Below are positions 50,243 to 59,293 of a stretch of DNA of 64,000 nucleotides, in pieces (the first letter of the stretch is position 1; the number at the start of each line of letters is the position of its first letter). Origin of the DNA: Streptomyces europaeiscabiei (GTDB lineage: Bacteria; Actinomycetota; Actinomycetes; Streptomycetales; Streptomycetaceae); contig NZ_CP107841.1 in NCBI RefSeq assembly GCF_036346855.1, positions 3,228,001-3,292,000 of the forward strand. The letters are read 5' to 3'. The notes under the pieces were generated by a model. It was not told the origin of the DNA, ran no database searches, and was given only the letters and a program-made list of their open reading frames with translations. The translations under genes and the position numbers were made by a program.

Positions 50243-51970
50243 ATGGCCGACAACGTCACCTCGTTGTTCCGCAGCACTGCGGCGCACAGCCCTTCGATGG
50301 CTGCGCTGACGCGTGAGGGCGGCGACGGGGTGGGTCCGGTGGACTTCTGTATCCCGTGCAACCCGTACTTCCCCACGCCCGCCATGTTCGACGACATGGC
50401 GAGCAGACTGCGCGACATCATCACGTACTACCCCAGCAGCGCCGACACCATCACGGCCGAGCTGTGCAACCTGCTCCAACTGCCCCCGCAGTGCGTGGCG
50501 ATGGGCAACGGCTCGACCGAGCTCATCACCTGGATCGACCATCTGCTGGTCCGGGAGTCGCTCGCCGTCCCCGTCCCCACCTTCGGCCGCTGGACCGACC
50601 AGCCGATGGAGACCGGCAAGCGCGTCGACATGTTCCCGCTCCAGGAGTCCAGCGGCTTCGCCCTGGACCTCGCGCAGTACGCCGAGTTCATTCGCGCCCG
50701 CGGCACCCGGGTCGCCGTCATCTGCAACCCGAACAACCCCGACGGCGGCTTCCTGCACCGGCACGCGCTGGTGCAGTTCATGGACGCGATGGCCGACCTG
50801 GACCTGATCGTCATCGACGAGTCGTTCCTGGAGTTCGCCGACGCCGAGTCCGAGCCGAGCACGGTCCAGGACGCGGTCATGCGGCCCAACGTGGTCGTAC
50901 TGCGCAGCCTCGGCAAGAACTTCGGCCTGCACGGCATCCGCTTCGGCTACATGGTCGCCAACCCCGCCCTCGCCGGCAAGATCCGCTCGATGCTGCCGAA
51001 GTGGAACCTCAACTCCTTTGCCGAGTACGTGGTGTTCATGCTCAAGAACCATGGCGCCGAGTACATGGAGAGCCTGCACCAGGTCCGCCGGGACCGCCTG
51101 GACATGGCCCGCCAGCTCTCCGCCCTCCCCGGGCTGACGGTCTACCCGTCGCAGGGGAACTTCCTCTTCGTGCGCCTGCCCGTGGGCGCCGAGGGCACCG
51201 TGGTCCGCGACCGGCTCCTCACCGAGCACCGGATCCTGGTCCGCGAGTGCGGCAACAAGGTCGGCTCGTCCAGTCGCTTCCTGCGACTCGTGGTCCGGCC
51301 CCAGGTGGACGTGCGTCGTCTGGTGTCCGGCCTGGAGTCGGTTCTCTACGGGTCCAGGAGGGGAGCCGCCGTACCGGAGCTGAGCACCGGGACCAGCTAC
51401 AGCTCGGGTACGGCGGCCGTGGACCGGCTGATGGGCGAGACCAGCGGCACCGGGATGCACAACCTCGCCGCGCAGGCCATGAGCATGCCGGCCCCGGCTG
51501 CCGCGTCCTCCATGCAGTTCGCGTCCCCGGCGCAGGCGCCCGCAGCGTCCATGCAGTTCGCGTCCCCGGCACCCGCTCCCGCCGCGTCCATGCAGTTCGC
51601 GTCCCCGCCGCAGGCGCCCGCCGCCTCCATGCAGTTCGCGTCCCCCGCACCCGCTCCCGCCGCGTCCATGCAGTTCGCGTCCCCGGCACCCGCTCCCGCG
51701 CCGACCCCCATGCCGACCCCCATGCCGATGCCGATCCCCGCGCCGGCCCCGATGCCCGCCGCACCGGCCGCCTCCATGCCGGCGCCCGGCCTCCAGCCCG
51801 TCGCCCAGACCGGCATGCCCGGCCTCGCGAGCGCCGCCCAGGGCCGCCGCACCATGGGCGCCGCCCAGGGCCTCACCGCCGCCCAGGTGCGCGGCCGCAC
51901 CCAGCCGGAGCCCCTGGAGGAGCCGCAGGGGTGGCCTGCGGCGGGGGCGGTGTACAACCAGGTGGGATGA
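50243..51970 (+). CDS. Class I/II PLP aminotransferase with repeated low-complexity tail
   Basis: A 575-residue protein. The first 375 residues form a complete fold type I aminotransferase similar to HisC/CobC: MGNGSTELITW, the ICNPNNPDGG loop, IVIDESFLEF, and Schiff-base Lys225 in RSLGKNFGLHGIRFGY. The extra 190-residue tail is Ala/Pro/Met/Gln-rich and includes five 13-residue repeats of SMQFASPAPAPAA. ATG 50243 has ACGGAGG five bases upstream. The substrate is unknown. The tail is not needed for the fold and looks disordered. Confidence 0.88.
   Translation: MADNVTSLFRSTAAHSPSMAALTREGGDGVGPVDFCIPCNPYFPTPAMFDDMASRLRDIITYYPSSADTITAELCNLLQLPPQCVAMGNGSTELITWIDHLLVRESLAVPVPTFGRWTDQPMETGKRVDMFPLQESSGFALDLAQYAEFIRARGTRVAVICNPNNPDGGFLHRHALVQFMDAMADLDLIVIDESFLEFADAESEPSTVQDAVMRPNVVVLRSLGKNFGLHGIRFGYMVANPALAGKIRSMLPKWNLNSFAEYVVFMLKNHGAEYMESLHQVRRDRLDMARQLSALPGLTVYPSQGNFLFVRLPVGAEGTVVRDRLLTEHRILVRECGNKVGSSSRFLRLVVRPQVDVRRLVSGLESVLYGSRRGAAVPELSTGTSYSSGTAAVDRLMGETSGTGMHNLAAQAMSMPAPAAASSMQFASPAQAPAASMQFASPAPAPAASMQFASPPQAPAASMQFASPAPAPAASMQFASPAPAPAPTPMPTPMPMPIPAPAPMPAAPAASMPAPGLQPVAQTGMPGLASAAQGRRTMGAAQGLTAAQVRGRTQPEPLEEPQGWPAAGAVYNQVG
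51509..51703 (+). repeat. Five-copy 39-bp coding tandem repeat
   Basis: Units at 51509, 51548, 51587, 51626 and 51665 encode SMQFASPA(Q/P)APAA with few changes. It is an in-frame array, so copy-number changes alter the length but not the frame of the aminotransferase tail. Confidence 0.95.
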
Positions 51971-52145
51971 GCCCGGACTCTGCCAGACGGACCCCATGAG
52001 GCGACGCCTCCGACAAGCCCCGCACGGGCCGCTGTCGGGGGCGTCGCCTTGTCGGCGGGGCGGCGTCCGTTGCAGGCACCTGCGCCGAAGTGAACGTCAG
52101 GCGCGCCCATTCCGTACTTCCTTTCATGGGTCGGGCATCTCGGCC

Positions 52146-52198
52146 ACACCCGTCGTACCCGTCACGCCCGTCGTACCCGTCACGCCCGTCACGCCGTC
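52146..52198. repeat. CGTACCCGTCACGCC direct repeats
   Basis: Two and a half copies of an 18-bp unit CGTCGTACCCGTCACGCC lie upstream of the binding-protein gene, in a stretch with no supported coding. Confidence 0.7.
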
Positions 52199-52319
52199 GG
52201 AATCAAAACGCAACACCTGCGGCCCCGTACGCGCCGGTGCGCGCCATACGATCAAGCCCAATCTCTACTCCTGTACTTACGCATCTCAGGTTCGGCTGGA
52301 AGCTGGAAGTGGGTGGACC

Positions 52320-53576
52320 GTGCGCCACAACGCCCGGACGATCGTGGCGGCCGCGGCCGCGCTGGGACTCGCCGCCGGGCTGTCCGGCTGCGGCAGCGCG
52401 GACGCCGAGTCGGGAACGGTCTCCCTGACGGTCGTCGCGACCAACTACGGCGACAGCGTTCACAAGAACTCCGAGGGCTACTGGGACCGGGTCACCCTGG
52501 CGTTCGGCGCAGAGCACCCGGGCATCAACGTGGACGTGCAGGTCTACGACCCGGACGAGGTCGACGAGAAGGTCGCCGCCCTGGTCGAGCGGGGCGAGGC
52601 ACCCGACATCGTGCAGACGGACAGCTACTCCGAGTACGCCGCACAGGACCTGCTCTACAGCGCGGACGAGGTGCTGTCGGTCCCGGTCCAGGCCTCGTTC
52701 GTCCAGAGTCTCGCCAATGCCGGGGAGATGGACCGGGCGCAGTACGGCCTGCCGTTCACCGCGAGCACCCGGCTGCTCTACTACAACAAGGACCTGTTCG
52801 AACGGGCGGGCCTGGAGCCGCCGAAGACCTGGGACGAACTCCTCGCTGCGGCACGGGCGTTGAAGGCGCAGGGGGTGGAGTACCCGATCGCCGTGCCGCT
52901 CGGCCCGGAGGAGGCGGAGGCCGAGACTCTGATGTGGCTGCTGGCCGGCGACGGCGGCTACACCGACTCCACGAACCGCTACGACATCGCCTCCTCCACC
53001 AACGTGGCGACACTGACCTGGCTGAAGAAGAACCTGGTCGGCGAGGGTCTCACCGGCCCCGTCGCACCCGGCGAGCTGGACCGGGGCGAGGCCGTCGACG
53101 CCTTCCTCACCGGTGACGCGGCCATGGTCAACGGCCCGCTGTCGCTGGTCCGTCAGATCGAGGACTCCTCCGACTCCGTGCCCTACGGCGCCGTGCCGCT
53201 GCCGAGCCGCGACGGCAAGCAGACGCCCACCATGGGCACCGCGGACTGGGTCATCGCCTTCAAGAACGACGACCGTCGCACCGCCATCGGGCAGTTCCTC
53301 GACTTCCTCTACACCGACAAGTACGTGACCGAGCAGGCCGCCCAGTACGAACTGCTCCCCGTCACCACCTCCGCCGCCGACGCGATGCGCGCCGACAAGG
53401 CCCACCGGTCGCTGTGGAGCGGCCTCGACACGCTCCAGAACCTTCGCCTCTACCCCGTCGCCGAGACCAACTGGTCCGAGGTCGCCGCGGCGATCCGCAA
53501 GCAGATCGGCAGGGCGGTGACTCCGGAGGGGAACCCGCGTGAGGTCCTGGAATCGATCGCCAGGGCGGCGAAGTAG
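52320..53576 (+). CDS. Orphan ABC solute-binding lipoprotein, family 1
   Basis: A 418-residue protein from GTG 52320. Signal peptide with lipobox LSGC. Family 1 (MalE-like) features: APDIVQTDSYSEYA, YGLPFTASTRLLYYNKDLFERAGLEPPKTWDEL (listed in parts) and GDAAMVNGPLSLVRQI. It should bind a sugar or oligosaccharide, but no permease or ATPase gene follows; it may use a transporter encoded elsewhere. The long open frame upstream of 52320 is noncoding. Confidence 0.88.
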   Translation: MRHNARTIVAAAAALGLAAGLSGCGSADAESGTVSLTVVATNYGDSVHKNSEGYWDRVTLAFGAEHPGINVDVQVYDPDEVDEKVAALVERGEAPDIVQTDSYSEYAAQDLLYSADEVLSVPVQASFVQSLANAGEMDRAQYGLPFTASTRLLYYNKDLFERAGLEPPKTWDELLAAARALKAQGVEYPIAVPLGPEEAEAETLMWLLAGDGGYTDSTNRYDIASSTNVATLTWLKKNLVGEGLTGPVAPGELDRGEAVDAFLTGDAAMVNGPLSLVRQIEDSSDSVPYGAVPLPSRDGKQTPTMGTADWVIAFKNDDRRTAIGQFLDFLYTDKYVTEQAAQYELLPVTTSAADAMRADKAHRSLWSGLDTLQNLRLYPVAETNWSEVAAAIRKQIGRAVTPEGNPREVLESIARAAK

Positions 53577-53695
53577 TCCCCCACGATCGTGCGGAGCATC
53601 ACCCCAACTCACCTGTCTCACAAGGACCTTGACGATTGTTCACTTTGCCGAACTGACAGCTGGTCGACAGACTCCGCTCCTAGGGTGCCGTGTCC

Positions 53696-54526
53696 ATGAC
53701 AGACACTTCAGTGCCCTCAGAGGCAGCAAAGGCGACACAGGCGGCCACGGCGGCGGACGCGCCGGGGGCGACGCCGATCGGGCGCCGCACCGTACTGATC
53801 GCCACCGGCGCCACGGCCGCCACCCTGGCCGTGGGCGCCGCCGCCACACCTGAAGCCCCCACAACCGGGACGGCCGACACGGGGGACACCGCTCCCGTGG
53901 CCGCCGCGGCCGTCTGCACCCTCACCAAGGAGATGACCGAAGGCCCCTACTACCTCGACGGACAGCTCGTCCGCGCCGACATCCGCGAGGACAAGACCGG
54001 CTTCCCGCTGGTGCTCACCCTCACCGTCGTGGACGACGACACCTGCGCGCCGCTCGCGGGCGCGCTGGTGGAGATCTGGCACTGCGACGCGCTCGGTGAG
54101 TACTCCGGGTTCGTCGGCAACAACGGCCACAACGAACCCGACAACGGCACGTTCCTGCGCGGCGCCGTGCTCTCGAACTCCAGCGGCGTCGCGAAGATCA
54201 CGACCGTCTACCCCGGCTGGTACCGGGGCCGGTGCATCCACATCCACCTCAAGGTGCACACGAACGTCACGCTCACCTCCGACGGCTCGTTCACGGGCGG
54301 TCAGGAACTCCACACCGGCCAGCTCTTCTTCGACGAGACCGTCACCACGCGTGTCGGCGCGCTCTCCCCCTACTCGGCAAACACGGTCCCCCGCACCACG
54401 CTCGCCCAGGACTCCATCTACGACGAGGGAGGCGCCGCCTCCGGCCTCCTCACCCTGACGGCCCTGGGCAGCTCGCCGACGGCCGGGTACGCGGGGTCGC
54501 TGACGGTGGGGGTGGAATCCAGCTGA
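53696..54526 (+). CDS. Tat-exported intradiol ring-cleavage dioxygenase
   Basis: A 276-residue protein from ATG 53696 (GTG 53690 alternative). An N-terminal Tat-type signal (GRRTVLIATGATAATLAVG, about 31-49) precedes the catechol/protocatechuate dioxygenase fold: TEGPYYLDGQLVRADI, LVEIWHCDALGEYSGF, FLRGAVLSN and the Fe-ligand region YPGWYRGRCIHIHLKVH with Tyr and two His. Secreted intradiol enzymes in Streptomyces cleave lignin-derived catechols. A close paralogue lies at 56348. Confidence 0.92.
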   Translation: MTDTSVPSEAAKATQAATAADAPGATPIGRRTVLIATGATAATLAVGAAATPEAPTTGTADTGDTAPVAAAAVCTLTKEMTEGPYYLDGQLVRADIREDKTGFPLVLTLTVVDDDTCAPLAGALVEIWHCDALGEYSGFVGNNGHNEPDNGTFLRGAVLSNSSGVAKITTVYPGWYRGRCIHIHLKVHTNVTLTSDGSFTGGQELHTGQLFFDETVTTRVGALSPYSANTVPRTTLAQDSIYDEGGAASGLLTLTALGSSPTAGYAGSLTVGVESS

Positions 54527-54553
54527 GGTAACCCGTCCGGTACTCCGCGTACG

Positions 54554-54598
54554 ACGGCACCGGCTCCTCCCAGACCGTACGGGAGGGGCCGGTGCCGT
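54554..54598 (+). terminator. Strong terminator after the first dioxygenase
   Basis: An 18-bp stem (54554-54571 with 54581-54598, one G-U pair) around a 9-nt loop and followed by TT. Arms begin ACGGCACCGGCTCC. Confidence 0.85.
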
Positions 54599-54841
54599 TT
54601 CGCGGACCGGGGCAGCCGGGCCTGACTGATCGGTGAACGCAAACCGATCAGCCCGGGTCGAGCGAAATCGATCACGACTCGGTCGAATTCACACGGTTCC
54701 GACCAGGCGTGATGTCCTCTCGATCTCCTGGGTACTCATCCGGCGAGCGCGGCTAGCGTGGGCAAGGTGCGGCAGTTCACCTTTGACGCCCAGCACCTCG
54801 TGCTCGTACCCATCGACACCCATCGAGAGGAGGCGGCCGTG

Positions 54842-55306
54842 ATGCCGGGCGGGGAGACGGACGGCGGAGCAGGAACGATCGGCGGCCCGGGCGGCGACGC
54901 CCCCGGCCTCACCGCCGAAACGCTCTTGCTGACACGCCACTTCACGGGCGAGAACCTCCCCCAGGTACGCGCCCAGGTGGAGGACACGGCCGCGGCGGCG
55001 GGGCTCGGTGGCGTCCGGCTCGGCGAGTTCACCCTCGCGGTCAGTGAGATCGCCGCCAACGCCGTGGAACACGCCGGCGGCCGAGGCCGCCTCGAACTCC
55101 GCCGCCTCCCCCACGAACTGGAGTGCCGCATCACCGACGACGGCCCCGGCTTCACCCCCGCCATCCCCGAACTCCTCCCCGGCCTCACCGACACCTGCCC
55201 CGGCCGCGGCCTCTGGCTCGCCCACCTGGTCACGGACCGCCTCACGGTCACGACGGACCTGACGGGGGCGGGGGCGGAGGTGACACTGGCTGTGCGGCTG
55301 GGGTGA
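54842..55306 (+). CDS. RsbW-like ATP-binding regulatory protein
   Basis: A 154-residue HATPase_c_2 (GHKL) protein. N-box ISEIAANAVEHAG, G1 DDGPGF and G2 GRGLWLAHLV are all present. A strong GAGGAGG lies upstream of ATG 54842 (GTG 54839 is possible). The longer frame from 54758 contains this ribosome site and is less likely. Such orphan proteins act as anti-sigma factors or kinases of anti-sigma antagonists in streptomycetes; no partner is next door. Confidence 0.85.
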   Translation: MPGGETDGGAGTIGGPGGDAPGLTAETLLLTRHFTGENLPQVRAQVEDTAAAAGLGGVRLGEFTLAVSEIAANAVEHAGGRGRLELRRLPHELECRITDDGPGFTPAIPELLPGLTDTCPGRGLWLAHLVTDRLTVTTDLTGAGAEVTLAVRLG

Positions 55307-55380
55307 GCGGCGGGAGGCGTCCGCGGACGAGTGGGGAGGTCTTCGCAGTCCCCCGGGTCACGCGTGCATCCGCGCCTCCT

Positions 55381-55491
55381 CGGTTCGGCCTGTTGACTGG
55401 CAAGCTCGCCCTACGGGGCGTCCACACGTCCGTGAAGGCCCTGGAGGACGACGTCACCGCGTGGATCAGTACGGTCCTTGTCGGCCGCTGA
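55381..55491 (+). pseudogene. C-terminal stump of an IS630-family transposase
   Basis: The plus-strand frame ending at 55491 reads RFGLLTGKLALRGVHTSVKA, then LEDDVTAWI. It is the conserved end of IS630/Tc1-like transposases (WFGLITxRxIRRGxFxSVKDLxxxI). No DDE residues or inverted repeats remain. Confidence 0.7.
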
Positions 55492-55622
55492 AGCAAGTGA
55501 ACCGGCTCTGAACTGCGACGACTGATGGACTACATGTCCACGAAGGTCAGCCGGCGCTCTCCGGGGGATCACGAGCACCGGTGACGGCGGTAGCTGTCAG
55601 AGGTGTGCAGTACGGTCCTGGC

Positions 55623-55845
55623 ATGGCGGCCAAATCGATCTGACCCTCGATTGCGCGAACGCACAGCTTCTGGCCGACTTCTGGAAGACGGCACTGGGCT
55701 ATATCGACGAGCCTCCACCTGCCCCCTTCAAAACCCGCGAGGAGTGGCTCGCGCAGTTCGACCTGCCGGAGGACGACTCCGAGGACGACGGGGCATGGCT
55801 CTGCGATCCCGACGGCGATTTCGACGCAGCGGGTCGCCACGGAGC
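55623..55845 (+). pseudogene. Frameshifted VOC (glyoxalase-like) family gene
   Basis: ATG 55623 is followed by GCGGCCAAATCGATC; one missing A shifts the frame and gives a stop after six codons. In the next frame the protein continues IDLTLDCANAQLLADFWKTA, LGYIDEPPPAP and REEWLAQFDLPEDDSEDDGA, then WLCDPDG, the N-terminal half of a Glyoxalase_6-like VOC protein. Homology then fades near 55845. It is clearly decayed. Confidence 0.75.
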
Positions 55846-56347
55846 CGCAGAGAGCGGCGATCTGAACAAGGGCAAAACCGTGGGCCCCGGCCCGAGACCG
55901 CCCGGTCGTGGCGGCCTTCGCGACACGGAACAATCTGGTCACCGAATTCCAACTGGCCGGCCTGGCTGCGTGAGCGGTTCGTCGAGCCACCGAGCGACAC
56001 AGCGGCCGACCGCCAAAGCCCGTTCGTGCGGCGCCACGAGGTGAGAGCGTCATCGACCCTATCCAACCCTGGCGGACAAGGGCGATCCGGGACGGCAGCG
56101 GCGACACCGGATCGAGAGCCCTTCCGCGTGACCAGTTCTCGATCAGCCCCTCGGTCGCATCGACGGCGCACGTGGGGACACAACCCGACCGATGGCTGTC
56201 GGCTTCGGCCGGTGACCGGCGAACAGAAGGGGTTGGGCCAATGTGTCCCAACTAGACCTAAAACCAAGCGGGTTGAGACTTACATTCCCAGCGTATTCAC
56301 AGGCGCACATTAAGGATTCCTTCAGGTGCGCTTCTAGTTTCGTGGGC
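55846..56347. other. Gap without a supported gene
   Basis: About 500 bp between the VOC remnant and the second dioxygenase. G+C content falls near 56230-56347. A possible promoter is TTGAGA (56273-56278) with TATTCA (56294-56299), and an AAGGATTCCTT palindrome lies near 56311. No intact frame with a plausible start was found. Confidence 0.5.
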
Positions 56348-57202
56348 ATGACGGAGAACACGAACCCGCAGCACGCACACCAGGACCCGACGCGGGACGC
56401 GGGAGCAAAACACCGGCGGGACAAGGGTGTTCGGCGGCGGCGGGTGCTCATCGGTGGAGCCTCGGTCGCGGCGGCGGGTGGCCTCGCGGCGGCCGGGCTC
56501 GCGGCCGCGAACACCACCACGGAAAGCACCAGCACGGAGGCCGGCACCGCCGAGAGCGGCACCACCGGCTCCGCCTCCACCAGCAGTGTCTGTGTGTTGA
56601 ACGCCGAGGTCACCGAGGGTCCGTACTCCCTCGAAGGGGCCCTGGTCCGCGAGGACATCCGGGAGGAGACCGAGGGCTTCGAGGTCCGGTACACCTTCAC
56701 CGTCGTCGATGTGGCGAACGACTGCGCGCCTCTCGCCGACGCCCTGCTCGAGATCTGGCACTGCGACCACCTCGGGGAGTACTCCGGGTTCGTCGGCGGG
56801 AACGGGCACGACTACGAGGACAACGGCACCTTCCTGCGCGGCGGCCAGATGACCGACGAGAACGGGCAGTGCAACATCACGTCCATCTGGCCCGGTCACT
56901 ACATCTCCCGCGCGGTCCATGTGCATATGCGAGTGCATACGGACGTCACCCTCACCGACGACTCGTACACCGGCGGCGAGGTCATCCACACCGGTCAGCT
57001 CTTCTTCGACGAGGACATCAACGAGGAGGTCCAGGCGACCTCCCCGTACTCGGACAACACGACGCCGGAGACGACGCTGTCCGACGACAGCATCTATGAC
57101 GACGGGGGTGCGTCGAGCGGGCTGCTGACGCTGACCGCGTTGGGCAGCGGTGTCTCCGACGGATACAAGGCGACGATCACCGTGGGTGTGGACAGCGTCT
57201 AG
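56348..57202 (+). CDS. Tat-exported intradiol ring-cleavage dioxygenase (paralogue)
   Basis: A 284-residue protein. Tat-type signal RRRRVLIGGASVAAAGG (about 29-45), an acidic Ser/Thr-rich linker, then the dioxygenase domain: TEGPYSLEGALVREDI, LLEIWHCDHLGEYSGF, FLRGGQMTD and WPGHYISRAVHVHMRVHTD with the Tyr/His iron ligands. It is clearly homologous to the 53696 product over its whole length, from an old duplication. Secreted ring cleavage of plant-derived catechols is the likely role. Confidence 0.92.
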   Translation: MTENTNPQHAHQDPTRDAGAKHRRDKGVRRRRVLIGGASVAAAGGLAAAGLAAANTTTESTSTEAGTAESGTTGSASTSSVCVLNAEVTEGPYSLEGALVREDIREETEGFEVRYTFTVVDVANDCAPLADALLEIWHCDHLGEYSGFVGGNGHDYEDNGTFLRGGQMTDENGQCNITSIWPGHYISRAVHVHMRVHTDVTLTDDSYTGGEVIHTGQLFFDEDINEEVQATSPYSDNTTPETTLSDDSIYDDGGASSGLLTLTALGSGVSDGYKATITVGVDSV

Positions 57203-57319
57203 CCTTCCAGCACTTTCCCGGCCGATCAGATGACCAGTCCGTGTCCGGGCAGGTGCACGGGTAGGTGCTGTGGGCACAGGTCGAGGGGATGAGATCTCCT
57301 CTCAAGCCGGCCGTGTTCG

Positions 57320-57360
57320 TCCGCTGCTCCGTGTCGGGATGCCGCACACGGAGCAGCGGA
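57320..57360. terminator. Convergent terminator
   Basis: Perfect 15-bp stem TCCGCTGCTCCGTGT / ACACGGAGCAGCGGA with an 11-nt loop, between the second dioxygenase and the phosphotransferase gene. Confidence 0.85.
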
Positions 57361-57390
57361 TCGGGAACCGGCAGCCTCTGCGTCTCCAGT

Positions 57391-58233
57391 TCAGCCAAGT
57401 TCGCCGCGATCGAGTGCGGCACGGACCTGGTTGAGTCCCTCCACTCTCCAGTGGCCCCGGTCGGGCATCTGGTCGTTCCGGCGCCAGCGCCAGGCCGAGA
57501 ACATGGCCCAGTTCAGGGCGCGGCACCGGTGAATCAGGCCGTGGTCGGCCCCCGCGTAGTGCTTTCCCACTTCTTCGGGCGCGTGGGCGAGGTCGAACTC
57601 GATCGGGCCACGGCAGCACGTGGCGAGGTCCACGAAAAGCGGCCCTCTCCTCGTGTTCAGGAGGTTTCCCGGATGAGGCTCGCCGTGCAACAGCTGCTCG
57701 CCCGTTCTGTCGATGCTGATCGCGGCGCTCAGTCCACCGAGTGTGTCGCCGAGGAGTTCCCGGTCAGAAGCGGGCAGTTCGGGGGACTGCTCCCGGTCGT
57801 TCACCGCTCTCAGTGCCACGGCGACTCGATCGGTGAAATGCGGTGCGCCCAGATCGATCCGGCGCAGGGCGGCATGGTGCCGCAGGAACACGTCCGCGTA
57901 GTCGACCGGCGCGATCTCTGACCGCACAGGCTCGTAGTAGGTCCAGAGCGAGATGGCGAAGGCGTCACGCACGTGGACTCGGGGCTCGACCCGAGGGTCG
58001 AGCTCAGCCACCGGAGCGTCGACGTCGGCGAGACGGCGAGCGACCTCTACTTCGAACTCTGAATCAGCCAGATGCCCCGAAGGCGCGACCCGAGCCAGAA
58101 CATCGCAGGGGACCAGGCGCAGCGCGAGGCGGTCCGAGTTGTGGAGGACGATCGCATCGTCGACCTGAAGGCGCAACTCCGCAGCGGTCGCCCGTCCTGC
58201 CTCAACTGCGCGGCGGAGTTCGGATGGCTCCAT
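57391..58233 (-). CDS. Aminoglycoside-phosphotransferase (APH) family protein
   Basis: A 280-residue protein from ATG 58233 (GGGAG six bases upstream; ATG 58248 is in frame). APH fold: catalytic loop LLHGEPHPGNLLNT (Asp of the usual HGDxHxxN is Glu here) and VDLATCCRGPIEFDLAH for the metal-binding DxD-like region, with Ala-Thr in place of the usual E/WExA. The altered HGE motif makes resistance activity doubtful. The substrate is unknown. Confidence 0.8.
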   Translation of the reverse strand: MEPSELRRAVEAGRATAAELRLQVDDAIVLHNSDRLALRLVPCDVLARVAPSGHLADSEFEVEVARRLADVDAPVAELDPRVEPRVHVRDAFAISLWTYYEPVRSEIAPVDYADVFLRHHAALRRIDLGAPHFTDRVAVALRAVNDREQSPELPASDRELLGDTLGGLSAAISIDRTGEQLLHGEPHPGNLLNTRRGPLFVDLATCCRGPIEFDLAHAPEEVGKHYAGADHGLIHRCRALNWAMFSAWRWRRNDQMPDRGHWRVEGLNQVRAALDRGELG

Positions 58234-58485
58234 GCCGTTCTCCCTCATGGCTGAGTACACATACACGTCTGGGGACAACGGCGACGCCCCCGATGTCCTC
58301 GTGAACGTCAACATCTATTCGGCAGCCAGCCCCGGACCCGGCGACAAGCATCGCAAAGCGGGACCTGCGCAGGCCCCGGGATTTATCCGGCCGGTCATGT
58401 GACCAAGGGCAGTCCCGAAACTACTGGCGTGCGCGGCCTCAGGCAGCCCAGAACGGAGGCTCGGGCGCCAGGGCTTGCACGGTGG

Positions 58486-58971
58486 TCAGCCTCGCCCGAG
58501 CCGCTGTGCCGGCCCTGGACTCCAGAGCCATGTGCGTGTGCGGGTTCGGCCTGCAATGTCAGCGCTGTGCGCGGCTGCCATCACCGTCATTACCGGCCAC
58601 GCCAACAGAGTCGTCCCAAGCTGCAGATAAGCCCCATCTGTGCCTATCGCGACAACCACGAACTCGGCCGGGAAGACCAGCACTCCCAGCAGTGCTCCCA
58701 CGAGGGCAAGTTGCCATGCGCGGGTGAGGGCGCGAGACGCAAGAGCCAGTCCTCCACCGAGAATCAAGCCCATCAGCACACCAGCCAGCAAACTTCCTCC
58801 GAAGAGCAGCCCTCCATAGCGCACGTTACGAGCGGCAAGCTGCGTGTCCCCTCCCCTAAGAAACTCCACCGCGGCCACCCCCAGAGCGAGAGCAGCCCAT
58901 GGGATGCCCGGAACGCAAGCCATCAGCAGGCCGACTCTCACGCCGCGCCCCAGCATGCCCTGCCTGTTCAT
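58486..58971 (-). CDS. Hypothetical membrane protein
   Basis: About 161 residues from ATG 58971 (MNRQGMLGRGVRVGLLMACV) with GAGGG upstream. Three to four hydrophobic segments (GLLMACVPGIPWAALALGVA; GGLLFGGSLLAGVLMGLILG; ALVGALLGVLVFPAEFVVVA; LGTTLLAWPVMTVMAA). No family recognised. The frame extends upstream but that part is Arg/Pro/Gly-rich. Confidence 0.5.
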   Translation of the reverse strand: MNRQGMLGRGVRVGLLMACVPGIPWAALALGVAAVEFLRGGDTQLAARNVRYGGLLFGGSLLAGVLMGLILGGGLALASRALTRAWQLALVGALLGVLVFPAEFVVVAIGTDGAYLQLGTTLLAWPVMTVMAAAHSADIAGRTRTRTWLWSPGPAQRLGRG

Positions 58972-59293
58972 ACGCCCTCTCAGCCATCGCACGTGCTGTA
59001 TGGAGGAGATCACGTGAGCGGCCCTGATTGCTATCCCTTGAAACGCGACGATCAGCGGGTGACTGGTGTGATCACGGCATCGGAGCGGTCTTGGACAGCC
59101 CCGTGCGCATCCGCCCGTGGACGGCCTGCCCGGCCCAAGCACCGAACCCTCCCGACCCGGCCCCGGACGACTTCCAGGCCGAAAGAACACCCGGCACGAG
59201 CGCGACCGCGACCGCGCGGCTCATCTCCAGTCCACTCATCAGGTTCCTCCGCCGCTACCACCCTGACGGGACGCGTGATCGCCCGAACGCGTC
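58972..59293. other. Gap (322 bp) without a confident gene
   Basis: A minus-strand frame from about 59242 (MSGLEMSRAVAVALVPGVL...) could encode some 55 residues, but there is no ribosome site or recognised similarity. Otherwise nothing was seen except the edge of the TauE gene. Confidence 0.4.

Noticed and set aside
57391..58233. Aminoglycoside resistance gene
   Set aside because: The catalytic HGD is HGE and the metal motif is altered; no mobile context. Called only as APH-fold.
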